A model generated the notes under the pieces. It saw nothing but the letters and a program-made list of their open reading frames with translations, was not told the DNA's origin and made no database searches. The position numbers and the translations under genes are program-made. Shown piece by piece: positions 24,038-32,244 of a stretch of DNA of 42,210 nt. Source of the DNA: Oscillospiraceae bacterium (GTDB lineage Bacteria > Bacillota_A > Clostridia > Oscillospirales > WRJC01); the NCBI GenBank assembly GCA_009785015.1, contig WQXD01000002.1, positions 1 through 42,210 of the forward strand, in the 5' to 3' direction. Position 1 is the first letter of the stretch. Every line of letters begins with the position of its first letter.

Positions 24038-25958
24038 TATCGCATTGAACAAAGTCAGCGACGAAGCGTCGGCTAAAATGCTTGTCAAAGCCGAAACGGA
24101 TTGCGTGGAAACTTGTTTTGACAGGTATGAAACGCAGAAAACGCAGTGCGGATTCGGCAAAAGCGGAGTGTGCTGCAAGATATGCCATATGGGCCCGTGC
24201 CGGATCACCCCGAAAGCCCCCAGGGGCATATGCGGGGCCACAGCCGACACGATTGCCGCCCGCAACTTTTTGAGGGAAGTTTCAGGCGGCACATCCGCGC
24301 ATTCGGACCACGGAAGGCATCTCGTGCTCAAACTCAAGGCAGCCGCTTCCGGTGCTGCGCCCGGTTACGACATAAAAGACGAAAAAGCGCTGCGGTATAA
24401 CGCGAAGTTATACGGCGTGGAGCATGAAGGACGGGACAAATACGCCGTGGCCTTGGATTTGGCCGAGCTGTTTTTAAACGAGTTTTCGGAGCAGGAAGCC
24501 TTTTTGAAGACGCTTTCCCTCGCCCCGCAAAAACGCCGGGGCGTATGGAACGCGAAAGGCGTAAACCCCAAGGGCATAGACAGGACGGTGGTGGAGGCGA
24601 TGCACAGGACGACCATGGGAGTCGACCACGACTACAAAAATCTGTTGATGCACGCCGTCAGAACGGCGCTCGCCGACGGCTGGGGCGGGGCGAGGGTGGC
24701 CTCGATTGTGTCGGATATACTGTTCGGCACGCCCAAACCGCTCAAAAGCGCGGCGAACCTGGGCGTCATAAAGAAAAACACCGTGAATATTTTGATTCAC
24801 GGGCATGAGCCGGAACTCTCCGAAATTTTGACCGTCGCGGTAGGCGACCCGGAAATAAAGGAATACGCGAAATCCGCGGGAGCCGACGGAATCACCCTGG
24901 CGGGTTTGTGCTGCACGGCCAACGAAATACTTATGCGCCACGGCGTGCCGATAGCGGGGAACTTTCTGCAGCAGGAACTCGCCATCATAACCGGAGCGGT
25001 TGAGATGATGGTCATCGACGTCCAGTGCTGCATGCCGGGGCTTCCCGACGTGGCGAAAAATTATCATACGGAAATAATATCGACGACGGACATAGCGAAG
25101 ACAATAGGCGCGGACCATGTGACGCTAAACGAAAACGACCCCCTGAAGTCCGCCAAAGAGCTCGTAAAACGCGCCGTCGACAATTTCAAAAACAGAATTG
25201 AGGAAAAAATAGATATCCCCTCCGACAAAGAACCGTTGGTCGCGGGCTTCAGCGTCATGGCGATCAAGCATATGCTGGGCGGCAAATACAGGGCGTCCTT
25301 TCGGCCCCTCAACGACGCGATAATACAAAACAGGATACTCGGCGTAGTCGGCATCGTGGGCTGCAACAACACAAAAAACAAAACCGACGGATATACGAAT
25401 ATATTGGCCAAAGAACTGATTGGGCGCAATGTCCTGTTGTTGGAAACGGGTTGCTCTGCGATAGGCTCCGCCAAAGCCGGGATGCTAAAGCCCGAGGTGG
25501 CGCTCTCCGTGGCCGGCGAGGGGCTCCGCGAAGTGTGCGAAACCGTGGGGATACCGCCGATACTGCATTTGGGCAGCTGCGTCGACAACAGCAGGATTCT
25601 GGAAGCTGCGTCGGAGGTCATATTCGAAGGGGGGCTCGGCGATGACTTTTCGATGCTCCCGGCGGTCGGAGTGGCCCCCGAATGGATGAGCGAGAAAGCG
25701 ATTGCCATCGGCAGCTATTTTATCGCCTCCGGGATAAACGTCGTGCTCGGAAACCCGCTGTACGTTTCGGGGGAAGTGCACGAATATCTGCACAACGGAG
25801 CCAAAGAAGACTTCGGAGCTTGCTTTCATCTGATCGAGGACCCGATGCAGGCGGCGGATGCGATATGCGAAATACTTATGCAAAAAAGGGAGGCGCTCGG
25901 GATAAATAAGAAGGCGGAACGCAAACTCATGGATATGAAAGACAGGAGGGAATTATAA
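24027..25958 (+). CDS. cooS: Anaerobic carbon monoxide dehydrogenase catalytic subunit
   Basis: The Ni-Fe-S CO dehydrogenase (CooS/AcsA), which interconverts CO2 and CO and feeds CO to acetyl-CoA synthase. At 643 residues it is full length. N-terminal cysteines fit the D-cluster (C41, C49) and B-cluster (C50, C53, C58, C69). The C-cluster ligands are present: H258 (IHGHEPE), C295 (AGLCCTAN), C334 (VQCCMPG), C446 (VGCNNTKN), C476 (ETGCSAIG) and C518 (LGSCVDN); the catalytic lysine is K557 (SEKAIAIG). The proton-path His series SAHSDHGRH is also seen. The gene starts inside the end of the second cooC gene. It shares one base with the acsB-acsD fusion gene. All key residues are intact, so the enzyme should be active. 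Confidence 0.96.
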   Translation: MEFDIALNKVSDEASAKMLVKAETDCVETCFDRYETQKTQCGFGKSGVCCKICHMGPCRITPKAPRGICGATADTIAARNFLREVSGGTSAHSDHGRHLVLKLKAAASGAAPGYDIKDEKALRYNAKLYGVEHEGRDKYAVALDLAELFLNEFSEQEAFLKTLSLAPQKRRGVWNAKGVNPKGIDRTVVEAMHRTTMGVDHDYKNLLMHAVRTALADGWGGARVASIVSDILFGTPKPLKSAANLGVIKKNTVNILIHGHEPELSEILTVAVGDPEIKEYAKSAGADGITLAGLCCTANEILMRHGVPIAGNFLQQELAIITGAVEMMVIDVQCCMPGLPDVAKNYHTEIISTTDIAKTIGADHVTLNENDPLKSAKELVKRAVDNFKNRIEEKIDIPSDKEPLVAGFSVMAIKHMLGGKYRASFRPLNDAIIQNRILGVVGIVGCNNTKNKTDGYTNILAKELIGRNVLLLETGCSAIGSAKAGMLKPEVALSVAGEGLREVCETVGIPPILHLGSCVDNSRILEAASEVIFEGGLGDDFSMLPAVGVAPEWMSEKAIAIGSYFIASGINVVLGNPLYVSGEVHEYLHNGAKEDFGACFHLIEDPMQAADAICEILMQKREALGINKKAERKLMDMKDRREL

Positions 25959-28900
25959 TGTCAAAGTTAATTTGTTCAAGCGCGATAGACGGAGCCGTCG
26001 AGTGGGTTTTGAAAGCCGAAAAAATGCTTGAAGAAGCGATCGCGCAAAAGGGCCCGGATTGTCCCGTCGCTTTTCCCGACACCAACTATTATCTGCCGGT
26101 CATATACAGTTTTACGGGACAAAAAATGCAGACCCTGGGGGATTTGAAAAATATTTTAAAAGAAGCGGGGGAACTGCTGCCGCCCCCTCCGGCAGACGAC
26201 GTCTGGCTTCCGTACCTCGGAGATACGCTTGACGCCGGAGTGGCGGCGCTTTTCGCCTGCGAGGTTATAGAAGCCTGCAAATATGTCATCGGGCCAAACC
26301 CCGTGGAAGGGATATGGCTCGGCGCGGCAAACGACGTCATCATGCGCGAAAGAGGCATAGAATTCGTCGACGGGACGGCGCCCGGCTTCGCCGCGATCAC
26401 GGGGGCGGCCCCCGACAACCAGACCGCGGTGAAAATAGCGAAAGAGCTGCAGCAAAAAAATCTCTATGTGTTTATGGGCGGCTCGACCGGCGGCAAACAA
26501 TTCGCGGAACAATTGGCCGAGGAAGGAGTGCAGCTGGGCTGGGAGACGAGGCTTGTACCATTCGGCTCGGATGTGTCGGCCTTGATTTACGCGCTCGGAT
26601 TCGCCAACAGGGCGGCTATGTCGTTTGGCGGGATCAAACCGGGGGACTACGAGGGCAACCTGAAATACAACAAAAACAGGGTGTTTGCCTTCGTGATCGC
26701 GCTCGGAGAAGTCACGCCGGATAAATACGCGGCGGCGGCGGGCGCGATAAACTACGGCTTCCCGGTCATCGCCGATACAAACATACCGCAGATACTGCCC
26801 ACGGGAGTTTGCACGTATGAGCATGTGGTTTCAAATGTGCCGTATGATTCCATAGTGGAAAAAGCGCTCGAGGTCAGGGGATGCAAGATAAAAGTGGTGG
26901 ATGTGCCGGTTCCCACGGCATACGGGCCCGCCTTCGAGGGCGAGCGCATCAGAAAAGAAGACACCCAAATCGAATTCGGCGGCAACAGGACGACGGCGTT
27001 CGAATTTGTGACGAGTGTGGAAGTAGACGCGATAAACGACGGCGAAATCGAAATAATCGGGCCGGACATAGACGAGATCGAACCGGGCGGCAGGCTTCCG
27101 CTGGGGATATGGATCGAAGTGGCGGGACGCAAAATGCAGACGGATTTCGAGCCGATACTCGAACGCCAGGTGCATCACTTGGTCAACGGCTGCGAGGGAA
27201 TCTGGCATATGGGGCAGCGCGACATAATCTGGACGCGCATCTCAAAAGCGGGGTTTGCCAAAGGGCTGAGGCTGAAACACTACGGCGAAATACTGCACGC
27301 CAAATTTTTGGCCGACTATCCGGCCATCGTCGATAAAGTGAAAGTCACCCTGATAACGGATAATAACGAAGTGGAAAAACGGATCGCGGCGGCCAGAAAA
27401 GTTTACGACGAGCGCAACCGCAGGCTCGAATCGATGACGGATGAATCCGTCGACACGTTTTATTCGTGCCTGCTCTGTCAGTCGTTTGCCCCCAACCATG
27501 TGTGCGTGATCACCCCCGAAAGGCTCGGCCTGTGCGGGGCGTATAACTGGCTTGACGGCAAAGCGGCCTATGAAATCGACGAAACCGGCGCCAACCAGCC
27601 GTTAAAGAAGGGCGAATGCCTCGATGCGGTCAGGGGCGTATGGCAGGGCGTGAACGAGTATGTATATTTAAACAGCCATAAATCCATAGAAAGCTTCACG
27701 GCGTATTCCATCATGGATCGCCCGATGACGAGCTGCGGCTGCTTTGAGGTCATATGCGCATATCTGCCGGAGTGCAACGGGATCATGGCGGTCAACCGCG
27801 AGTATTTGGGGGAAACCCCGATAGGCATGACGTTTTCGACGCTGGCGGGCAGCGTGGGCGGCGGCAACCAGACGCCGGGGTTTATCGGCTGCGGCAAGGT
27901 ATTTTTGACCTCGCGCAAGTTTTTATCCGCCGAGGGGGGCTATGCGAGGCTTGTCTGGATGCCGAAGGAATTGAAAGAGCTGCTCCGGGCCGATATGGAA
28001 AAACGCTTTTCGGAACAGGGGCTCGAGGGCTTTTTCGACAAGATCGCGGATGAAAATGTCGCGAAAACAGCAGAGGAGACGAGGGCATATATGGAAAAAG
28101 TGGCCCACCCCGCGCTGAAAATGAAAGACATGGCCGAATACGCGCAAAGCGAGCCCGAAGAGCGCCAAAAAGCCGCGCCCGCGGAGCCGGAGATAAAACA
28201 GCCTTTGCCTCCACCTGCCGAAATATGCGCCGAAGGTGAAATTTTGGCAGGCGCCGATATCGCCGAGCTGACAAAAAAAATACACGCCGAAGTGACCAAA
28301 GAAGTGGTGGCGGAGATAATCAACGCCCTGTCCGAGAAATTTCTGGGACAGGCGGCCGCCGCGCCGCCTGAGCCGCAAACCGCAAAAAAAGATCTTGTCG
28401 AAGAAGTTCCGAAAATCACGGCGGCGGAGAGGATAGCGGGTATAAAATCGTTTAAAGTGCCCGTCGAAAAGCCCGAAAACTCCGTGTTGAGCGTAAAAAT
28501 CGGAAAAGGACTGACCGTAGGCGGGGCGGACTGCATGCCCTTTCACCTGTGGGAAGGCCAAATGCCGAACCGCCCGGTGATCGCGATGGAAGTATTCGAC
28601 ACAGTGAGCGAAAAATTTCCGCCGGTTCTGCGCGGGGCCTATGGGGAACTTTTAAACGATCCCGCCGAGATGGCGAAATTTTGCGTCGATTTGTGCGGGG
28701 CGGATCTCATAAGTGTGAGATTGGAGGGCACTCACCCCGAAAAAGGCAATAAATCAGTCAAGGAAGCGGCGGAGCTCGTGGGCAGGGTGTTGAAAGCGGT
28801 CGACGTCCCGCTGATTGTCACGGGGCACAACAGTTTTGAAAAAAACAACGAAGTGATGAAGACAATAGCGCAGGCCTACGAAGGCGAAAACCTGCTTTTC

Positions 28901-29392
28901 AACTGGGTGGAACAGGACAATTACAAGACAATCGCGGGAGCGGCGATGGCATACGGCCACGCGTTGGTGGCCCAGGCGCCCATAGATGTGAATATAAGCA
29001 AGCAGCTGAATATACTGCTCACAAATATGGGGCTCGCAGCCGACAAAATCATCATCGACCCCATGACGAGCACGATCGGTTACGGCGTGGAATACACATA
29101 TTCCGTAATGGAAAGAATCCGCCAGACGGGTTTCGGCGGGGACAATATGTTAAAAAACCCGATGATCGTTTCAGTCGGGCAGGAATGCATGAAGATAAAA
29201 GAGGCGAAAGCCCCCGAAAAGGATTTCCCCAACTGGGGCGATCTGGCAAAAAGGGCGGCCTATTGGGAAGCCGCCACGGCCCAGACGCTTCTCTACGCCG
29301 GAGCGGATATTCTCATAATGTACAACCCCGAAGCGGTTAAAGCGACCAAAGAAACAATATTCAAATTAATGGATGATCAGGGGGGGAAATGA
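25958..29392 (+). CDS. acsB-acsD: Fusion of acetyl-CoA synthase (AcsB) and corrinoid protein small subunit (AcsD)
   Basis: One uninterrupted 1144-residue reading frame joins two normally separate CODH/ACS proteins. Residues 1 to ~728 are AcsB, which condenses CO, a methyl group and CoA at the A-cluster: the ligands C504, C507, C516, C526 (FYSCLLCQSF ... GLCGAYNW) and C593, C595 (SCGCFE) sit two residues off the Moorella numbering. Residues ~840-1144 are AcsD, the small subunit of the corrinoid iron-sulfur protein: TVGGADCMPFHLWEGQMPNR, AMEVFD, EQDNYKTIAGAAMAYGH, SKQLNILLTNMG and GYGVEYTYSVMERIR. The linker (~729-840) is Pro/Ala/Glu-rich around a helix at ~768-797. There is no internal Shine-Dalgarno or obvious internal start. 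AGGAGG lies 8 nt before the ATG. PPPP near residue 75 may need EF-P. Domain identities are certain; the fusion's rarity is my judgement. Confidence 0.95.
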   Translation: MSKLICSSAIDGAVEWVLKAEKMLEEAIAQKGPDCPVAFPDTNYYLPVIYSFTGQKMQTLGDLKNILKEAGELLPPPPADDVWLPYLGDTLDAGVAALFACEVIEACKYVIGPNPVEGIWLGAANDVIMRERGIEFVDGTAPGFAAITGAAPDNQTAVKIAKELQQKNLYVFMGGSTGGKQFAEQLAEEGVQLGWETRLVPFGSDVSALIYALGFANRAAMSFGGIKPGDYEGNLKYNKNRVFAFVIALGEVTPDKYAAAAGAINYGFPVIADTNIPQILPTGVCTYEHVVSNVPYDSIVEKALEVRGCKIKVVDVPVPTAYGPAFEGERIRKEDTQIEFGGNRTTAFEFVTSVEVDAINDGEIEIIGPDIDEIEPGGRLPLGIWIEVAGRKMQTDFEPILERQVHHLVNGCEGIWHMGQRDIIWTRISKAGFAKGLRLKHYGEILHAKFLADYPAIVDKVKVTLITDNNEVEKRIAAARKVYDERNRRLESMTDESVDTFYSCLLCQSFAPNHVCVITPERLGLCGAYNWLDGKAAYEIDETGANQPLKKGECLDAVRGVWQGVNEYVYLNSHKSIESFTAYSIMDRPMTSCGCFEVICAYLPECNGIMAVNREYLGETPIGMTFSTLAGSVGGGNQTPGFIGCGKVFLTSRKFLSAEGGYARLVWMPKELKELLRADMEKRFSEQGLEGFFDKIADENVAKTAEETRAYMEKVAHPALKMKDMAEYAQSEPEERQKAAPAEPEIKQPLPPPAEICAEGEILAGADIAELTKKIHAEVTKEVVAEIINALSEKFLGQAAAAPPEPQTAKKDLVEEVPKITAAERIAGIKSFKVPVEKPENSVLSVKIGKGLTVGGADCMPFHLWEGQMPNRPVIAMEVFDTVSEKFPPVLRGAYGELLNDPAEMAKFCVDLCGADLISVRLEGTHPEKGNKSVKEAAELVGRVLKAVDVPLIVTGHNSFEKNNEVMKTIAQAYEGENLLFNWVEQDNYKTIAGAAMAYGHALVAQAPIDVNISKQLNILLTNMGLAADKIIIDPMTSTIGYGVEYTYSVMERIRQTGFGGDNMLKNPMIVSVGQECMKIKEAKAPEKDFPNWGDLAKRAAYWEAATAQTLLYAGADILIMYNPEAVKATKETIFKLMDDQGGK

Positions 29393-29393
29393 T

Positions 29394-30713
29394 ATGGCAC
29401 TTACCGGATTGCAAATTCAAAAACTCCTGCCGGCGACAAACTGCAAGGAATGCGGCTGCAGCACATGTATGGCTTTCGCGATGAAGCTCGCGGGCAAAAA
29501 GGCGAACTTGTCGGAATGCCCCTACGCTTCAGATGAAGCCAAGCAGGTGCTGGGGGCCGCGAGCGAACCTCCCGTTAAAGGAGTCAAAGTGGGCAAGGCT
29601 TCCTTAGGTGAGGAGACGGTTTTCTACAGGCACGAAAAAACTTTTGTGAATCAGCCGGTCATCGCGGTAAATATAGACGACAGCGAAGACGCTCTCGAAA
29701 CCGCGAAAAAAATAGCCGCCTACAGTCTCGAAAGGGTGGGGGAGATCCTCACAGTCGGGGCACTCGCCCTGACGCAAAAAAGTTCTGATGAGGACGCCTA
29801 CGCCTCGCTTGCCAAACAAATATACGACATAACCGCCCTGCCCGTCATTTTCCGCGCTTCGGACGGAGCAGTGGAAAAAGCGGCGAAAGCGCTCGCCGGT
29901 TCGTCGGGAGTCATCTCGGGCGTAACTGCCGGCAATGCGGACAAGATGCGTGAAATCGCGAAGGAAAACGGGCATGCGCTGGCAGTAACCGCCGATGACG
30001 TCGACAAACTCCGCGAACTCACGGCGAAACTCAAACAGGACGGATTCAACGACCTGATCATGGAATTTTCGACGCATTCGCTTGCCGAGAGTTTCCAGAC
30101 AAATTCGATCGCCCGGAAAGCGGCGCTCAAAAACAACGAAAAGGCCCTGGGGTACGCCTCGCTCAAATTTATCGACACGGGCGACGCGAACCGGGATATG
30201 GCCTATGCGGCGGGGGAAATTATAAAATTCGGGGGGATAATCGTGCTCGCTTCGTTTGATCCGGCCCAGCTCGTGACATTGATGACCCTTCGCTTGAATA
30301 TATACACCGACCCGCAAAAGCCGATTCAGGTCGAGCCGAAATTATACGCGATAGGCGAGCCCGGCAGAAATTCCCCCATATTCGTCACCACGAACTTCTC
30401 GCTCACATATTTTCTGGTTTCGGGCGAAATAGAAAACAGCGGAATAAACGCCTGGCTGATCATACCGGAGTGCGAGGGCATGAGCGTTTTGACCGCCTGG
30501 GCGGCGGGCAAGTTTTCAGGGGCGAAAATCGCGGCGTTCATAAAGGAAATAAACCTCGCGGAAACGGTGGACACGCGCGAAATAGTGATCCCGGGATATG
30601 TGTCCCAGATAAGCGGGGAACTCGAAGAAGAACTGCCGGGGTACAAGGTAATTGTGGGACCGGGCGAAGCGGCGGACATAGAACCGTTTGTCAAAGCGGT
30701 ATTGTCAAAATAA
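29394..30713 (+). CDS. acsC: Corrinoid iron-sulfur protein large subunit
   Basis: AcsC (gamma subunit), which carries the B12 cofactor's activating [4Fe-4S] cluster and delivers the methyl group to AcsB with AcsD. The 439-residue protein has the cluster ligands C17, C20, C25 and C42 (NCKECGCSTC ... LSECPY), a central TIM barrel, and a C-terminal corrinoid-binding Rossmann-like domain (NFSLTYFLVSGEIENSG, IIPECEGMSVLTAWAAGKFSG, IVIPGYVSQISGELEEELPG). The ATG at 29394 is chosen because GGGGGGAAA precedes it and the conserved ALTGLQIQKLLP then starts at residue 2; an ATG at 29373 lies inside the fusion gene. Only one base separates it from the upstream stop. Its partner AcsD is part of the upstream fusion. 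Confidence 0.96.
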   Translation: MALTGLQIQKLLPATNCKECGCSTCMAFAMKLAGKKANLSECPYASDEAKQVLGAASEPPVKGVKVGKASLGEETVFYRHEKTFVNQPVIAVNIDDSEDALETAKKIAAYSLERVGEILTVGALALTQKSSDEDAYASLAKQIYDITALPVIFRASDGAVEKAAKALAGSSGVISGVTAGNADKMREIAKENGHALAVTADDVDKLRELTAKLKQDGFNDLIMEFSTHSLAESFQTNSIARKAALKNNEKALGYASLKFIDTGDANRDMAYAAGEIIKFGGIIVLASFDPAQLVTLMTLRLNIYTDPQKPIQVEPKLYAIGEPGRNSPIFVTTNFSLTYFLVSGEIENSGINAWLIIPECEGMSVLTAWAAGKFSGAKIAAFIKEINLAETVDTREIVIPGYVSQISGELEEELPGYKVIVGPGEAADIEPFVKAVLSK

Positions 30714-30736
30714 TTTTGATTTATTGAAAACAACTC

Positions 30737-30764
30737 TTGACAAATATGTATTTTATGTTATAAT
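30737..30764 (+). promoter_or_regulatory. Consensus promoter inside the CODH/ACS cluster, before the CBM9-like gene
   Basis: TTGACA (30737-30742), 16 bp, TATAAT (30759-30764), a perfect match in both boxes. It lies in the gap between acsC and the secreted protein gene, and would also drive the downstream acsV-type gene. Confidence 0.72.
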
Positions 30765-30810
30765 CATGTATATACCATAAATGTTATTTTAATTTTTTAA
30801 GGGGGCAACC

Positions 30811-32244
30811 ATGAAAACGAAAAAAATACTGACGGCGCTTGTTTTGACAATGGCATTGATTTTGTGCTCCGTACCCGTCTCGGCGGAACACTACTGGAAC
30901 AACAGCATGATGTTCAGGGCCGCTTACGGCACCGTGACCGTAGACGGGAAAATAGACCCGGGTGAATGGGACGACACCATGGCTATAGACATAAAGCTCA
31001 ACAACGACCCGCTCTACGCGTCCGAAAACATAAACTATCAGGGCGAATGGGCCGAAGACCGCAGCGACAGCGACTTTTCCGGAACATACAAGATAAAATG
31101 GGACGACAAATATATTTATTTCCTGGAAGACAGAAATGACGACTACGTGAATCTGTTCGGCGACGGCGAACAGCCGTATATGACCGACGGGACGCTTATC
31201 TTCACCCAAATCGACAATTACGACGGTTCACTCAACCCCGACGGGATATCCATCCACGCCTTTTACACCGTGGGCAAAGACGGGAAAATCGGAGGCGATT
31301 TAAAAGCGCGGGTCTGCAACATGGAAGAAGGCTCGAGGGAAACGGTCGATATTCCGGGCGGATTGGTGGCTTCAACTCTCAAAACCGGCGGGTTCATCAT
31401 AGAAGTCGCCATCCCGTGGGCATTTTACACCTCATACGTCCCGGATTTCAAAGCTCCGGCGGCAGGCGATAAATTGGGGCTTTCATACGTAGTGCACGAC
31501 AACGACACGGACGACCCCGCTTTTATCAAACAGCTGTGTTACGCCATAGACAACGAAAACCTGGGAGACGTCCCGGGCGGCTACGACTTCGGCGGCTGGG
31601 GAGTGGTGGAGCTCATATCGAAAAACAACATCACGCACAAAGCTTCATTGAGCGCCTCGAGCGAATACGCCGAAAGATACGGGGCGGTCAAATGTGTGCA
31701 CGAAGGTGAAGCGGTGCATGAAACCGGCTATGAATGGGCCTCGGCGAGCGAGCTCAACCCCTGGATAAAATTCGATTACGCGAGCCCGGTATGGATAAAC
31801 AAAATAATTATCAGCGACAGGGCCAATGCCACGGACTACTCTAAGATAGCCACACTCACTTTCAGCGACGGTTCCAGCATAGTGACGCCGGAATTGGACG
31901 ACGGCGGGGAGCCTTACACAATAGAGTTTGAAGCCAAAAACATAACATGGGTGAAATTCGATGTGACGGAAGAGGGCGACGGATCCTTGAATAACGGCTT
32001 CGGCAGGATATCGATATATGAAGCCGACGCGCCGGCCGCACCGGAAGCCCCGGCCGAGCAAGAACAACCTCCCCAGGCAGCCGATACCCCCGAAGCGGCA
32101 CCGGCCGAGCAGCCGGCCACAGAGGCGCCTACGCCTCCCGCCGCGGCGCAGACGGGCGACGGAATGCTCGCATTTATCGCCCTGGCGCTTGTGGCTCTGG
32201 CGGCGTTGAAATTTAAAAACAAAGAAAAAGCATGCCGGAAGTGA
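30811..32244 (+). CDS. Secreted CBM9-like/discoidin-like protein with TGD-type C-terminal anchor
   Basis: A 477-residue secreted protein lying, unexpectedly, between acsC and the acsV-type gene. A signal peptide (MKTKKILTALVLTMALILC) is followed by a CBM9/DOMON-like domain (~30-270): GTVTVDGKIDPGEWDD, YKIKWDDKYIYFLEDRND, GFIIEVAIPWAFY. A second beta-sandwich of discoidin (F5/8)-like type spans ~275-410 (THKASLSASSEYAERYGAVK, WASASELNPWIKFDY). A Pro/Ala/Glu spacer then leads to AAQTGDG, a hydrophobic helix and KFKNKEKACRK. The tail resembles that of the protein at 12561. It has its own perfect promoter, so it may be regulated separately. Its end overlaps the start of the acsV-type gene by 13 bp. 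Carbohydrate or ligand binding at the cell surface is likely; no link to CO metabolism is evident. Confidence 0.82.
   Translation: MKTKKILTALVLTMALILCSVPVSAEHYWNNSMMFRAAYGTVTVDGKIDPGEWDDTMAIDIKLNNDPLYASENINYQGEWAEDRSDSDFSGTYKIKWDDKYIYFLEDRNDDYVNLFGDGEQPYMTDGTLIFTQIDNYDGSLNPDGISIHAFYTVGKDGKIGGDLKARVCNMEEGSRETVDIPGGLVASTLKTGGFIIEVAIPWAFYTSYVPDFKAPAAGDKLGLSYVVHDNDTDDPAFIKQLCYAIDNENLGDVPGGYDFGGWGVVELISKNNITHKASLSASSEYAERYGAVKCVHEGEAVHETGYEWASASELNPWIKFDYASPVWINKIIISDRANATDYSKIATLTFSDGSSIVTPELDDGGEPYTIEFEAKNITWVKFDVTEEGDGSLNNGFGRISIYEADAPAAPEAPAEQEQPPQAADTPEAAPAEQPATEAPTPPAAAQTGDGMLAFIALALVALAALKFKNKEKACRK

Noticed and set aside
24474..25118. Long minus-strand open frame inside the CODH gene
   Set aside because: It lies opposite conserved CODH ligand regions and its product is Arg/His/Val-rich nonsense typical of an antisense shadow in GC-skewed codons.
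28142..28540. Internal start for a separate AcsD (for example the ATG near GGADCMPF)
   Set aside because: No Shine-Dalgarno precedes any Met or GTG in the linker, and the candidate Met lies inside the conserved AcsD N-terminus. The frame is continuous with AcsB.
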